64,000 bases of DNA, taken from NCBI RefSeq assembly GCF_001591545.1, contig NZ_BCVC01000004.1, positions 173,385-237,384 on the forward strand. The letters run 5' to 3'. The position numbers were made by a program, and so were the translations under genes. Position 1 is the first letter of the stretch, and every line of letters begins with the position of its first letter. Positions 11,540 through 21,717 of the stretch are shown here, piece by piece. The stretch comes from Lederbergia lenta NBRC 16444 (GTDB lineage Bacteria > Bacillota > Bacilli > Bacillales > Bacillaceae_C). Below the pieces are notes generated by a model. It searched no databases. It had not been told where the DNA came from and saw only the letters and a program-made list of their open reading frames with translations.

Positions 11540-12061
11540 TCACTCATATTCTTCTAAAATTTCCTCGAGTGTAAACTTTAATGCAAAATAAATATATAAA
11601 GCTGTCATAGAGGAAGGAAATCCGATCCGACTTCCGTCTTCGGTAGGAAGTAATGGTCTGAGTAAATGTGTGTTAATATGTACATCGGAGAGTTCGGCTA
11701 ATCGTGATACTTCATCACTTTTCTCTCCGGAAACAACGACGAAAGGTACTCCTTTTTCTACAAGTGTCTCTCCAAGTTTTACCGCTTCATCATCCGTTGA
11801 GAACCTCGTGAATATAACAACCCTATCTGCTGGCGATAACGAGGTATCAGCCTCTAATCGCATCGCGTGTTTTAACGGTTCAGCACCATGCAACGCTTCA
11901 TAAGATACACTTTCCATTTCGCGAAAACCTTTTATATAAATATAGCCATCTCCAACAGGAGCTTGTGCCAATAACCTAGCTCCATCCTCCATTTGAAACT
12001 GCTCTTTGTCGAAAACGCGTTTAAATAATCCAGTTAACTGTGTAGTAAACATTTTTAACAT
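11540..12061 (-). CDS. ywjG: DUF2529 family protein
   Basis: A 173-residue protein of the YwjG/DUF2529 family, found at this locus across Bacillales between pyrG and spo0F. The sequence has a Rossmann/SIS-like feel with alternating strands (VVIFTRFSTDDEAVKLGETL, VPFVVVSGEKSDE) and a conserved tail (RIGFPSSMTALYIYFALKFTLEEILEEYE). The reaction is unknown. It is divergent from spo0F and convergent with pyrG, with its own AAGGAG-type site. Function cannot be stated beyond the family. Confidence 0.85.
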   Translation of the reverse strand: MLKMFTTQLTGLFKRVFDKEQFQMEDGARLLAQAPVGDGYIYIKGFREMESVSYEALHGAEPLKHAMRLEADTSLSPADRVVIFTRFSTDDEAVKLGETLVEKGVPFVVVSGEKSDEVSRLAELSDVHINTHLLRPLLPTEDGSRIGFPSSMTALYIYFALKFTLEEILEEYE

Positions 12062-12164
12062 ATGAATGCTCCTTTTTAATCCGATATAATCATTATACTT
12101 CTTGCTTCGTTTGAAAAAAAGAGATACCCATTTCAGGCTTGTTAAAAAAGATCGTCACTCAATT

Positions 12165-12192
12165 AAAGGAAATTTGATTAAATATGTGGAAT
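12165..12192 (+). promoter_or_regulatory. Predicted sigma-H promoter of spo0F
   Basis: AAAGGAAAT at 12165-12173, a 12-base spacer, and GTGGAAT at 12186-12192. This fits the sigma-H consensus RnAGGAwWW-N11/12-RnnGAAT at every fixed position. spo0F is a known sigma-H target in B. subtilis. Confidence 0.75.
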
Positions 12193-12279
12193 GTATACTA
12201 AGAGATAGGACTATAAAATATAAATTTCGGCTAGAAAGGGTAGAATTTTTTAAAATGTAATATGTAGAGGGGGAAAACG

Positions 12280-12654
12280 ATGTCCGAGAAAATTTTAGTT
12301 GTCGATGATCAACTAGGTATTCGAATTTTATTAAACGAGATTTTGCAAAAAGAAGGCTATCAAACTTTTCAAGCAGCTAATGGATTGCAAGCGCTCGACA
12401 TACTCGAAAAACATGCACCAGACCTCGTATTACTTGATATGAAAATTCCGGGTATGGATGGACTGGAAATATTAAAAAGAATGAAAAAAAAGGAACCAGA
12501 TATTCGAGTAATTATTATGACAGCTTATGGAGAGTTGGAAATGATTGAATCATCAAATAAATTGGGAGCGCTTGCTCACTTCCCGAAACCATTTGATATT
12601 GAGGAAATCCGCCAAGCTGTTAAAAAGTATTTACCGGTGAAGACAGATTTATAA
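12280..12654 (+). CDS. spo0F: Sporulation initiation phosphotransferase Spo0F
   Basis: Single-domain response regulator of 124 residues with no output domain, the second step of the sporulation phosphorelay: it takes phosphate from Kin kinases and passes it to Spo0B. The acidic pocket is VVDD near residues 8-10, the phosphorylation site is Asp53 in [11 protein letters not shown], the switch Thr is in MTAYGE and the Lys is in FPKPFD. An AGAGGGG site precedes the ATG. A sigma-H promoter is predicted about 90 bases upstream. Confidence 0.96.
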   Translation: MSEKILVVDDQLGIRILLNEILQKEGYQTFQAANGLQALDILEKHAPDLVLLDMKIPGMDGLEILKRMKKKEPDIRVIIMTAYGELEMIESSNKLGALAHFPKPFDIEEIRQAVKKYLPVKTDL

Positions 12655-12673
12655 TAGTATACGTAAACCAACT

Positions 12674-12726
12674 AAATGAAAAATAAATGTAATCGTTCTA
12701 TAAAACTACACATTTATTTTTCATTT
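12674..12726 (+). terminator. A/T-rich 17-bp inverted repeat after spo0F
   Basis: Perfect 17-base arms (AAATGAAAAATAAATGT and its complement) with a 19-base loop, 20 bases after the spo0F stop. The T-rich right arm could terminate transcription, though no separate T-run follows. Confidence 0.55.
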
Positions 12727-12782
12727 AATGTGTGGATGTAATGTTTTTTTAAAATAATTTTTATATAAGAATTGCTTAAAAG

Positions 12783-12821
12783 TGAAAACGTTAACAAGTC
12801 TTTGGTTATACATAGTATAAT
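12783..12821 (+). promoter_or_regulatory. Perfect cre (CcpA) site with a downstream -10 box
   Basis: TGAAAACGTTAACA at 12783-12796 matches the catabolite-response element consensus TGWAANCGNTNWCA at all 14 positions. TATAAT follows at 12816-12821. The likely target is fba, whose start is 216 bases further down; the rest of the leader (12840-13025) shows no other convincing element. The distance makes CcpA repression or activation both possible. Confidence 0.65.
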
Positions 12822-13036
12822 AAGCGCTATTATTTCGACAAAAACTTTTTGTGAATAGTGAATGTATAATTAGTACATTCAGCTCGTTTATTTTTTGAAA
12901 AAAACTGACTTACATAATTGGTAATGCTAAGATGAATTTGATATGATAAGTAGGAAAAAGGTCCAAGACCAGAAATGGTGAAGGATATAGCAATGCACAC
13001 ATCTTTGTGCAGTCCATCTCGAAGGAGGAAAAAGTA

Positions 13037-13900
13037 ATGCCTTTAGTTTCTATGACTGAAATGCTGAATAAAGCAAAAGAAGAAAAATATGCAGTTGGTC
13101 AGTTTAACTTGAACAACCTTGAGTTCACTCAAGCAATCCTACAAGCGGCGGAAGAAGAAAAATCGCCGGTGATTCTAGGTGTATCTGAAGGTGCTGCACG
13201 TTATATGGGCGGCTTCAAATTAGTCGTTAAAATGGTTGAAGCATTGATGGAGGAATATGGTACAACAGTTCCTGTCGCTATTCATCTAGACCACGGATCA
13301 AGCTTTGAAGCTTGTGCAAAAGCAATCGATGCTGGATTCACTTCAGTTATGATTGACGGATCTCATTATCCGCTTGACGAAAACATTGAGCTTACGAAGA
13401 AAGTAGTCGAACTTGCTCATATCCTTGGTGTTTCTGTTGAGGCCGAACTTGGACGCATTGGCGGACAAGAAGACGATCTATCTGTTGACGAAGCAGATGC
13501 TTCTTATGCAATTCCTGAAGAGTGTGATCGTTTAGTTCGAGAAACTGGCGTTGACTGCTTCGCACCTGCATTAGGTTCTGTACACGGTCCATATAAAGGA
13601 GAACCAAATCTTGGTTTCGATCGTATGGAAGAAGTAATGAACTTAACAGGGATTCCACTCGTTCTTCACGGTGGGACAGGCATTCCAACAAAAGATATCC
13701 AACGCGCTATCTCCCTTGGAACTGCAAAAATTAATGTAAATACAGAAAACCAAATCTCTTCTGCTAAACGTGTTCGTGAAGTGTTGGCAGATTTACCTGA
13801 AGAATATGATCCGCGTAAATACCTTGGACCTGCTCGCGATGCGATCAAAGAGACGGTTATTGGGAAAATGCGTGAATTTGGTTCATCTAACAAAGCTTAA
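13037..13900 (+). CDS. fbaA: Class II fructose-bisphosphate aldolase
   Basis: Zinc-dependent aldolase of glycolysis and gluconeogenesis, 287 residues. The N-terminus [23 protein letters not shown], the zinc-ligand region HLDHGSS, VEAELG, and HGGTG near residue 215 are class II signatures. AAGGAGG at 13022-13028 with 8-base spacing fixes the ATG at 13037; a longer open frame begins at 13007 but has no site. It follows spo0F as in B. subtilis, but the transaldolase gene that normally separates it from murAB is absent here. Confidence 0.96.
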   Translation: MPLVSMTEMLNKAKEEKYAVGQFNLNNLEFTQAILQAAEEEKSPVILGVSEGAARYMGGFKLVVKMVEALMEEYGTTVPVAIHLDHGSSFEACAKAIDAGFTSVMIDGSHYPLDENIELTKKVVELAHILGVSVEAELGRIGGQEDDLSVDEADASYAIPEECDRLVRETGVDCFAPALGSVHGPYKGEPNLGFDRMEEVMNLTGIPLVLHGGTGIPTKDIQRAISLGTAKINVNTENQISSAKRVREVLADLPEEYDPRKYLGPARDAIKETVIGKMREFGSSNKA

Positions 13901-13943
13901 ACACTGAATATGTAGTTGTGGTAAAGAGTAAACCACTAGAACA

Positions 13944-13977
13944 GGAACCGTCCTAATAAATTTGGGCGGTTTCCCTT
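13944..13977 (+). terminator. fba terminator
   Basis: GGAACCGTCC, a 10-base loop and GGGCGGTTTCC, a stem with one G-T pair followed by a C/T-rich tail. Confidence 0.65.
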
Positions 13978-14166
13978 CATTCATTAGATCAAAGTCAAAA
14001 ATCCTCACATTCATTTATAAAATGATATAAAACCTTACAATAAATTAAATAAACTTTAAGGATGTCTACATGTTTCGAGTGATTTCGTATATAATAATTG
14101 GTAAAATGCCATTCCTTTTATAAAAATTGGATTTTTTATCCAAGTGGGCAAGAAAGGAAGTCGAAA

Positions 14167-15453
14167 ATGGAAAAGCTTAATATTGCGGGCGGTTACCCAT
14201 TAAAAGGGACAATCAAAGTAAGCGGTGCAAAAAATAGTGCAGTTGCTTTGATCCCTGCTACAATCCTGGCTGAGTCTCCTGTAACGATAGAAGGTCTTCC
14301 AGATATATCTGATGTTCATACGCTACGTGGACTGCTTGAGGAAATCGGCGGAGATGTTTCTTTTGATAATGGAGAAATGGAAGTTGATCCGAGTAGAATG
14401 ATCTCCATGCCTCTTCCAAATGGAAAGGTGAAGAAACTTCGTGCTTCCTATTATTTAATGGGTGCGATGCTTGGCCGATTTAAAAAAGCAGTGATTGGTC
14501 TGCCAGGAGGCTGCCATTTAGGACCTCGCCCGATTGACCAACATATAAAAGGGTTTGAAGCCCTTGGTGCAAAAGTTACGAATGAACAAGGTGCCATTTA
14601 TTTACGTGCCGATGAATTACGAGGAGCTCGAATCTATTTAGATGTTGTTAGTGTAGGTGCTACGATTAATATTATGCTCGCGGCTGTTAGAGCAAAAGGT
14701 AGAACGATTATTGAGAATGCTGCCAAAGAACCTGAGATTATTGACGTTTCGACACTCCTTACAAATATGGGAGCAAAGATTAAAGGGGCAGGAACAGATG
14801 TCATTCGTATTGATGGAGTCGAATCATTAAACGGTTGCCGTCACACGATTATCCCTGACCGAATCGAAGCAGGAACGTTTATGATTTTAGCAGCTGCAGT
14901 AGGAGATGGAGTATTAATTGATAACGTTATCCCGCATCATATGGAATCCCTTATTGCAAAGTTAAGAGAGCTTGGTGTCCCTGTTGAAACGGGGGATGAA
15001 CAAATCTTTATTGCTAAAAGCGAGCGATTAAATACGGTGGATGTGAAAACGCTGGTCTATCCCGGATTTCCAACGGATCTACAGCAACCATTTACAGTAC
15101 TTTTAACGAAAGCAACAGGCTCTTCTGTTGTTACAGACACGATATATTCAGCCCGCTTTAAGCATATTGACGAGCTCCGAAGAATGAATGCAAACATTAA
15201 AGTAGAAGGTAGCACAGCGATTATTAATGGCCCGACACAACTTCAAGGTGCAAAAGTAAAAGCATCTGACTTAAGAGCAGGCGCCGCCCTTGTTATTGCG
15301 GGGTTGCTAGCAGAAGGGGTTACAGAAGTAACAGGACTGGAACATATTGATCGTGGTTATAGTGGATTAGTTGATAAATTAAACGGTCTCGGTGCAACAA
15401 TTTGGCGAGAAAAAATGACCGAAGAAGAAATGGAGCAACTGAAAAGCTCTTAA
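14167..15453 (+). CDS. murAB: UDP-N-acetylglucosamine 1-carboxyvinyltransferase (MurAB/MurZ type)
   Basis: Transfers enolpyruvate from PEP to UDP-GlcNAc, the first committed step of peptidoglycan synthesis; 428 residues. The fosfomycin-target Cys116 is in [15 protein letters not shown], with [15 protein letters not shown] at the N-terminus and [13 protein letters not shown] near the C-terminus. The ATG at 14167 follows AAGGAAG and gives the normal start; the longer open frame from 14098 does not. Its place upstream of rho marks it as the MurAB/MurZ paralogue; the second copy, murAA, is at 43.1 kb. Confidence 0.95.
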   Translation: MEKLNIAGGYPLKGTIKVSGAKNSAVALIPATILAESPVTIEGLPDISDVHTLRGLLEEIGGDVSFDNGEMEVDPSRMISMPLPNGKVKKLRASYYLMGAMLGRFKKAVIGLPGGCHLGPRPIDQHIKGFEALGAKVTNEQGAIYLRADELRGARIYLDVVSVGATINIMLAAVRAKGRTIIENAAKEPEIIDVSTLLTNMGAKIKGAGTDVIRIDGVESLNGCRHTIIPDRIEAGTFMILAAAVGDGVLIDNVIPHHMESLIAKLRELGVPVETGDEQIFIAKSERLNTVDVKTLVYPGFPTDLQQPFTVLLTKATGSSVVTDTIYSARFKHIDELRRMNANIKVEGSTAIINGPTQLQGAKVKASDLRAGAALVIAGLLAEGVTEVTGLEHIDRGYSGLVDKLNGLGATIWREKMTEEEMEQLKSS

Positions 15454-15472
15454 TACTTTTATAAATTGGACA

Positions 15473-15520
15473 GGCCCCGCTGTAAAGATACACAGGTTTT
15501 GAGCTGTATAAGTTGGGGCC
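15473..15520 (+). other. Hairpin after murAB
   Basis: GGCCCC and GGGGCC arms flank 36 bases, 19 bases after murAB. No T-run follows, so termination is uncertain. The remaining sequence to rho (15521-15722) shows no gene; it contains a short AGGTAGTCTG..CAGACCTAC dyad near 15575-15602. Confidence 0.45.
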
Positions 15521-15722
15521 CTAATATAAATGTTGTAATTTTTAGTCATTGTAACAAAGCACAAAAATTATATCTGAGGTAGTCTGAAGGGGACAGACCT
15601 ACTTTACAAGAATCATATTATTCATATACACTGTTACATGGGATGAAGCTCCTTTACCAACCGCTTCTGATTCCTCTATTTAAAACTGTCAAAATTTATT
15701 CCTCATTTACAAGATCTCAACG

Positions 15723-15751
15723 AGAGTTTTAGTTTTATTGAAAACTCTTTT
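15723..15751 (+). promoter_or_regulatory. Terminator-like hairpin in the rho leader
   Basis: AGAGTTTT, 10 bases, AAAACTCT followed by TTT, only 26 bases before the rho start codon. It resembles a weak intrinsic attenuator. Confidence 0.45.
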
Positions 15752-15776
15752 AAAAATAATAAAGAGTGGTGTCGAA

Positions 15777-17060
15777 ATGGCTGAATTAACAATTTCGTTG
15801 CTAGAAGATATGAAACTGAAAGAACTTTACGAGTTAGCTCGTGAATACAAGGTTTCTTATTACAGCAAATTGACAAAAAAAGAATTGATTTTTGCTATCC
15901 TTAAGGCGAGAGCTGAACGGGAAGGCTTTTTCTTCATGGAAGGTGTTCTAGAAATTATCCAATCAGAAGGATTTGGCTTTTTAAGACCGATTAATTATAC
16001 GGCCAGTTCTGAAGATATTTATATTTCTGCTTCCCAAATACGCCGCTTTGATTTGCGTAATGGAGATAAAGTTTCGGGTAAAGTCCGTCCTCCAAAGGAA
16101 AATGAGCGTTATTTTGGTTTATTACATGTGGAAGCAGTGAATGGCGATGATCCTGAAACGTCAAAAGACCGTGTTCACTTTCCAGCTTTAACACCGCTTT
16201 ATCCTGACCGTCAAATTACTTTAGAAACCACACCAAGTAATTTATCTACGAGAATAATGGATTTAGTTTCGCCGGTTGGTTTTGGACAGCGTGGTTTAAT
16301 CGTTGCTCCTCCAAAAGCAGGTAAAACGATGCTATTGAAGTCGATTGCTAACTCGATTACAACGAATCATCCCGAAGCAGAACTAATCGTACTTTTAATT
16401 GATGAGCGTCCAGAAGAAGTAACAGATATCGAACGTTCCGTAAATGCTGAAGTAGTTAGCTCTACCTTTGACGAAGTACCGGAAAACCATATTAAAGTAG
16501 CGGAGCTTGTGCTAGAGCGTGCAATGCGTCTTGTTGAACATAAGCGAGATGTTGTGATTTTAATGGATAGTATTACAAGGTTGGCACGTGCTTATAACTT
16601 AGTCATTCCGCCAAGTGGTCGTACATTATCCGGGGGTATTGACCCTGCAGCATTCCATCGTCCTAAGCGCTTTTTCGGAGCCGCTCGTAATATTGAAGAA
16701 GGTGGCAGCTTAACCATTTTAGCAACAGCACTTGTCGATACCGGTTCGCGGATGGATGATGTGATCTATGAAGAGTTTAAAGGAACTGGAAACTTAGAAC
16801 TTCACTTGGATCGTGCCCTTGCTGAAAAAAGAATTTTCCCAGCTATCGATATTCGTCGCTCAGGAACGAGAAAAGAAGAACTACTCGTACCGAAGGCTAA
16901 GCTTGAGAAGCTATGGAAAATCCGTAAAGCGATGTCTGATTCCCATGACTTTGCTGAGAAATTTATGCGTAAGTTAAAACAATCGAAAACAAATGAAGAG
17001 TTTTTTAATACATTGTCGACTGAAATGAAAGGCAAGACAAATACTAAAAGCCTTTTATAA
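15777..17060 (+). CDS. rho: Transcription termination factor Rho
   Basis: Hexameric RNA-dependent ATPase that ends transcription; 427 residues. The N-terminal Rho-N helices ([23 protein letters not shown]), the CSD-type RNA-binding domain ([26 protein letters not shown]), Walker A APPKAGKT, Walker [17 protein letters not shown] and the R-loop [10 protein letters not shown] are all visible. I use the ATG at 15777; the track of open frame from TTG 15738 has no ribosome site. There is no glpX between murAB and rho, unlike B. subtilis. Confidence 0.97.
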   Translation: MAELTISLLEDMKLKELYELAREYKVSYYSKLTKKELIFAILKARAEREGFFFMEGVLEIIQSEGFGFLRPINYTASSEDIYISASQIRRFDLRNGDKVSGKVRPPKENERYFGLLHVEAVNGDDPETSKDRVHFPALTPLYPDRQITLETTPSNLSTRIMDLVSPVGFGQRGLIVAPPKAGKTMLLKSIANSITTNHPEAELIVLLIDERPEEVTDIERSVNAEVVSSTFDEVPENHIKVAELVLERAMRLVEHKRDVVILMDSITRLARAYNLVIPPSGRTLSGGIDPAAFHRPKRFFGAARNIEEGGSLTILATALVDTGSRMDDVIYEEFKGTGNLELHLDRALAEKRIFPAIDIRRSGTRKEELLVPKAKLEKLWKIRKAMSDSHDFAEKFMRKLKQSKTNEEFFNTLSTEMKGKTNTKSLL

Positions 17061-17095
17061 TACTTGGTGCACTCATAAAAAATAAATGAAAAACA

Positions 17096-17124
17096 TTGCA
17101 ATTTTAATATGTACTTGTTATAAT
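17096..17124 (+). promoter_or_regulatory. rpmE promoter
   Basis: TTGCAA at 17096-17101, a 17-base spacer and an extended TGT-TATAAT at 17116-17124. It lies 103 bases upstream of rpmE. Confidence 0.75.
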
Positions 17125-17220
17125 TAAAAATGTAATTTTTAAGATGAATGTGAGCAGATTTTGCTTCACATCGTTATAGATAACTCTGTTTCAGCAAATG
17201 ATTCAGGGCAAAGGAGATGA

Positions 17221-17427
<207 letters not shown>

Positions 17428-17446
17428 TCAAAAGTGTAATTTAAAA

Positions 17447-17477
17447 AACAGGCAAGAATACTTGCCTGTTTTTTTAT
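17447..17477 (+). terminator. rpmE terminator
   Basis: AACAGGCAAG, a 3-4 base loop, CTTGCCTGTT and a run of T. Strong rho-independent terminator. Confidence 0.93.
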
Positions 17478-17640
17478 TGCCAGAAATCATATTTTATAGT
17501 GAAAATATAATCAAATACGGCAAGGATTTGAATTTTCATTGTCCTCATACTTCTCGTATTCGTACACCCACAAACCCTTAAATTCCTCGCATCATGGTTA
17601 AGGTAGAGTTTTTTAATTGGATTGAAAGGCGGTCACCACA

Positions 17641-18243
17641 ATGGATTTAATGAAACAATCGGGATGGATTGAAGTTATTTGCGGAAGCATGTTTTCGGGA
17701 AAATCGGAAGAACTCATCCGCCGAGTAAGACGAACACAATTTGCAAAGCAGAGTATCATGGTTTTTAAACCACAATTAGATGATCGCTATAGCGTGACAG
17801 AGGTTGTATCGCATAATGGCACATCAGTTATGGCGCAGCCGATAGCCGCATCAGCGGAGATTTTAAAGGAAGTTCAGGCCGATATAGATGTTGTCGCAAT
17901 TGATGAAGCGCAATTTTTTGACGAAGGCATTATTGAAGTTGCTCAACAGCTCGCTGATAGTGGTCATAGAGTCATTATTGCCGGGCTTGATCAAGACTTC
18001 CGTGGTGAACCATTCGGGCCGATGCCGAGTTTAATGTCAATGGCAGAACAAGTGACAAAGCTTCATGCAGTATGTGCAGTATGCGGATCTCCTGCAAGCA
18101 GAACGCAACGTCTCATTAATGGCAAACCAGCATGCTACGGTGATCCAGTAATTCTAGTTGGGGCCGCCGAATCCTATGAAGCAAGATGTCGCCACCACCA
18201 TGAAGTGCCAGCTGGAATTAGCGCAGACTTATGTAAACAATAA
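17641..18243 (+). CDS. tdk: Thymidine kinase
   Basis: Salvage kinase converting thymidine to dTMP; 200 residues, type II (TK1-like) family. P-loop [10 protein letters not shown] near residues 14-23, Walker B/catalytic DEAQFF, the lid [10 protein letters not shown], and zinc cysteines in CAVCG and the C-terminal CRHH region. AAGGCGG at 17626-17632 gives 8-base spacing to the ATG at 17641; an ATG at 17650 is possible. It normally neighbours prfA, but here an accessory insert separates the two. Confidence 0.96.
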   Translation: MDLMKQSGWIEVICGSMFSGKSEELIRRVRRTQFAKQSIMVFKPQLDDRYSVTEVVSHNGTSVMAQPIAASAEILKEVQADIDVVAIDEAQFFDEGIIEVAQQLADSGHRVIIAGLDQDFRGEPFGPMPSLMSMAEQVTKLHAVCAVCGSPASRTQRLINGKPACYGDPVILVGAAESYEARCRHHHEVPAGISADLCKQ

Positions 18244-18248
18244 AAAAT

Positions 18249-18326
18249 AGAATATATTATCTTACGAACCAGCCTCTATTTATTGAGAGCTGGTTTTTTT
18301 TGATTACCGAACGTTTCGTGAAATGG
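18249..18326 (+). terminator. tdk terminator, left copy of a duplicated segment
   Basis: The hairpin AACCAGC..GCTGGTT with eight T (18267-18301) ends tdk. The same hairpin plus flanking sequence, from AGAATAT to CGTGAAAT-GGG, recurs at 21718-21795, so this is also the left direct repeat bounding the MMPL insert. Confidence 0.85.
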
Positions 18327-18734
18327 GGGTTCTTGGTCAGTGCTCATTAAAAAAAAGAACAGAAGAATAAAGAACGAAAACAAACACTTTGTACAGAGGA
18401 AATAAAAATCAAAAAAGAGATGAGGTATTCATTTCTAATAACACAATTTCGTGCGTTAAAACAAATTGATGTTACAGTTACATTACAATGAAAAATGGAT
18501 TTTAGCCAAAAGGCTGAATTTTAAAGTATATAGAATAAAGACAGCCAAGCATGCTTCTCTGATATCAAGGAGTAATTTTAACAGGCTGTTTTTGGAAGTT
18601 TTAATATTACATTTATGTTACAGAGTTATGTTGATTTAGTAACTTCGTTTGAAAATCTTAACTTGCCTATTATTTCTTTCTGTGTTAAATTTCAAATTAA
18701 TGATAAAAAATGGATAAAATAGGGTTGTAAGGAA
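18327..18734. other. Gene-free A/T-rich stretch
   Basis: No open frame with a ribosome site and no recognisable RNA. The composition is more A/T-rich than the housekeeping genes on either side, in line with acquired DNA. Confidence 0.5.
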
Positions 18735-18754
18735 TTGAAAGGAGGAAAATAACG

Positions 18755-19334
18755 ATTGAGCATTCTGCAAATGTAATTCCATATTTTTGTCATATGACAA
18801 CTAGACAACTGTACTTAATGTGCAATTCCTGTAGAAGCTCGCTTTCCCTCTGTCACTTGAATAGATTATACGAAAGCATATAGGAGTCAAACATCGTAAG
18901 AAAAATGAAAGTGCTTTATGTTCCATAGGCGATGCAGAAAATATTGAAGCATTCCGGGGACTATTTATATTTATTAGTGATCGCATGATAGAAAGGATCC
19001 GTTTTATTCTAAACTAAAGTAGGAGGATATTGCTAAACTCGATATTTTTAAAATACTATATAAAATATTACCTATTAGTAAAATTCCCTTGGAAATGGTA
19101 GAAGATTTAGAAGGGAGTTGGAAAAAACGTGAATATCATGTTCCACAATTAGTGTATACGTCAATGTTATTTGGTGCAATTTCTTCAAGATTGGTAGTGG
19201 ATATTTTGGCCGGTAAAAAGCTAACTGAAAATGCTACGATTGATTTGCAAGGTTTATTTTTGAATAACGGAGAAAAACTTAAATTATCAATCACAAAATA
19301 TAAGAAAATAATCTCATTAATTAAAGAGCTATAG
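18755..19334 (+). pseudogene. Probable gene debris upstream of the MMPL gene
   Basis: An AAAGGAGG at 18739-18746 precedes a frame opening near 18755 that includes a Cys-rich stretch (FCHMTTRQLYLMCNSCRSSL) and stops near 18880; after a frame change an open stretch reads GDAENIEAFRGLF near 18920-18960; a third frame from about 19030 to 19334 reads PISKIPLEMVEDLEG, PQLVYTSMLFGAISSRLV and DILAGKKL. The last part resembles the C-terminal end of ThiF/E1-like adenylyltransferases, weakly. A TTG at 19089 could open an 81-residue peptide but has no good site. I read this as remains of one or more decayed genes; the identity is unproven. Confidence 0.3.
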
Positions 19335-19352
19335 TTAGGGAAGGGAGAAAAT

Positions 19353-21623
19353 ATGCACTATTTTTTCAATATGATCAGTAATATGATATCAAAACTAAGG
19401 TGGGGAATCGTTACAATATGGATTGTTATAGTGATTGTAGCGAGCATATTTGCTGGTCAATTGACCCCTCTCTTAAGCGGAGGTGGTTGGACTGTTGGCG
19501 GATCCGACTCCCTAAAGACAAATGAGTTACTAGCTAAAGATTTTACCGGAAGATCGGAAACATCTTTAACATTAGTAGTGAGGGATAATCAGCATCAGGT
19601 TGAAACAGAAGAATATAAACAAAAACTTCAAGAGACCCTTGATTATATTGAAAACAATGAGAAGTTAAAAGTAGCAAGTATGTATACTTATCTCAATGCT
19701 CCTGAACAAGCTAAAGATGGGTTAATTGGTGATGATTATACAACGATTGCTTTTGTAGGTTTTAATGAAGATGAAGGTTTTGCAAGAAATGAGCTACCTT
19801 CATTACAAAAAGATATAAAGAAACACTTCGAAAATGAAAAACTTGAAGTATATTTAGTGGGTGCAGCTTCGTTCTGGGGTGAAATTAATGTATTAAGTCA
19901 AGAAGGTTTAGCTAAAGCGGAATTAATTACCTTACCGCTAGTTTTGATCATTTTATTGCTAGTATTTGGTTCATTAGTGGCTGCATTAACTCCACTACTA
20001 GTCGCTGTTGCGTCAGTAGTAACAACTTTAGGGATTATGACCTTAATTGCACAGCAAACGGAATTATCAATATTTGTTACAAATGCTGCTACGATGTTGG
20101 GTCTTGGAGTAGGTATCGATTATTCTTTATTTATAGTTAATCGATTTAGAGAAGAAATTGGGAAGTATGGTGATAAGAAAAAGGCATTGTCGGTAACAAT
20201 GAAGACTGCCGGACACGCCGTTTTCTTTTCAGCGTTAACAATTATCGCTTGTATGTCTGTTTTATTTATGGTCGATCTAGGAGTAATTCAATCGATTGCA
20301 TTAGGAGCCATGGCGATTGTAGCAGTCACGCTAGTAGTAAGTTTAACTTTATTACCTGCTTTCTTGTATATTTTGGGTAATAATATTAACAAAGGGAAAA
20401 TACCATTCTTAAACAAATCTAAAAATAAACAATCAAATTTTTGGCATAGCTGGTCACATAAAATGATGAAAAGACCAATGCTATTTTTGATTATTTCATT
20501 AATTATTTTAGGTGTAATGGCATTCCCTTCGAAAGATCTAAATACCTTTACACCTGATGCCCGAATTTTACCTATTGAGTCAGATTCGAGAAAGGGCTAT
20601 GAGATCATACAAGAGGATTTTGGTGAAGGGCATACATCTCCTATATATGTGACAGTAGAATCCAAGAATAAAGGATTTGTGGAGCAGAAAAATGTAGAGT
20701 ATCTAAGTAAGCTAACGACACAGTTGAAGCAATTAGATAATGTAGAAACGATAAATTCCTTGCCAATACTATTTGGAGATGTAGATACGGAAATTTTGGT
20801 TCAAACTTTAAGTGATTGGGATAGTTTGCCTGAAGATTTAAAGGGTTTGGTAAATAGATATATAGATAGGGGGAAAATGGTATCTATTGTTGAAGTTATT
20901 CCGGCGAAGTCAGCAGCTTCAATGGAAACAAGAGAATTAGTTTCTGAAATAAATAATACAATGGATGAGCTTAATCTACCAAGGGATCTAGATGCTTTTG
21001 TAGGTGGAGAAACAGCTGAAGGAATAGATAGCAATAAAGTGATCGAAGGAAGTTTTACTAAAGTGCTAGTTGTTATGCTTGTGATAGGTTATTTCATACT
21101 TTTAATTACTTTTAAAAGTGTATGGTTACCACTAAAAGCAATCTTAATGAACTTGCTTTCCCTTGGAGCGACTTATGGGATTCTAATTTTTGTATTTCAA
21201 TACGGATATGGTGCAGGTGTATTAGGCTTTACTCCAGCTGATTATGTACAAAATTTTGTCCCGATCCTACTACTGACTTTATTGTTTAGTTTAAGTACAG
21301 ATTATGAAGTATTTTTAATAAGCAGGATAAAAGAAGAATACGAAAAGAGCGGAGATAATGAAGAAAGTGTTGCAACAGGGCTACAAGCTACTGCACCAAT
21401 GATTTCAGGTGCTGCCATGCTTATGATTGCTGTATTTGGCGCTTTTACAATAACAAGCGTTCTACCTATTCAACAATTAGGGTTGGGAATGGCTGTTGCA
21501 ATCGCGATTGATGCTACAATTATTCGTTTAATTCTTGTTCCGGTATCAATGAAATTATTAGGAAATTTAAACTGGTGGTTCCCAAATAAAAAGGTAAAGC
21601 AACAAAAAGTAATATCAAAATAA
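19353..21623 (+). CDS. MMPL/RND family transporter
   Basis: A 756-residue inner-membrane exporter of the MMPL (YdfJ-like) family. The pattern is duplicated: one TM near residues 13-35, a large external loop, a block of TMs with the family motif GVGIDYSLFIVNRFREE near residue 255, then a second TM at about 375, a second external loop and a block with STDYEVFLISRIKEE near residue 650. The Asp in each GxxxDY-type motif is the likely proton-relay residue. Substrate unknown; relatives export lipids, siderophores or drugs. It has an AGGGAGAA site, is the only intact gene in the insert between two terminator copies, and is more A/T-rich than its neighbours. Confidence 0.88.
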   Translation: MHYFFNMISNMISKLRWGIVTIWIVIVIVASIFAGQLTPLLSGGGWTVGGSDSLKTNELLAKDFTGRSETSLTLVVRDNQHQVETEEYKQKLQETLDYIENNEKLKVASMYTYLNAPEQAKDGLIGDDYTTIAFVGFNEDEGFARNELPSLQKDIKKHFENEKLEVYLVGAASFWGEINVLSQEGLAKAELITLPLVLIILLLVFGSLVAALTPLLVAVASVVTTLGIMTLIAQQTELSIFVTNAATMLGLGVGIDYSLFIVNRFREEIGKYGDKKKALSVTMKTAGHAVFFSALTIIACMSVLFMVDLGVIQSIALGAMAIVAVTLVVSLTLLPAFLYILGNNINKGKIPFLNKSKNKQSNFWHSWSHKMMKRPMLFLIISLIILGVMAFPSKDLNTFTPDARILPIESDSRKGYEIIQEDFGEGHTSPIYVTVESKNKGFVEQKNVEYLSKLTTQLKQLDNVETINSLPILFGDVDTEILVQTLSDWDSLPEDLKGLVNRYIDRGKMVSIVEVIPAKSAASMETRELVSEINNTMDELNLPRDLDAFVGGETAEGIDSNKVIEGSFTKVLVVMLVIGYFILLITFKSVWLPLKAILMNLLSLGATYGILIFVFQYGYGAGVLGFTPADYVQNFVPILLLTLLFSLSTDYEVFLISRIKEEYEKSGDNEESVATGLQATAPMISGAAMLMIAVFGAFTITSVLPIQQLGLGMAVAIAIDATIIRLILVPVSMKLLGNLNWWFPNKKVKQQKVISK

Positions 21624-21717
21624 TCGAATGAAACTCATTATTAAGAGAAAACGAGCAAGCTACTGGGGCGAAAAGTATAGGTGCAGGTGTCACCTGACCC
21701 ATGTCAAACCATAGAAA

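Noticed and set aside
17500..17600. tRNA-like motif (GGATTTGAATTTTC) in the rpmE-tdk gap
   Set aside because: No cloverleaf arms could be paired around it.
18801..18986. Minus-strand open frame of 61 codons in the MMPL insert
   Set aside because: No ribosome site and no recognisable content; plus-strand debris explains the region better.
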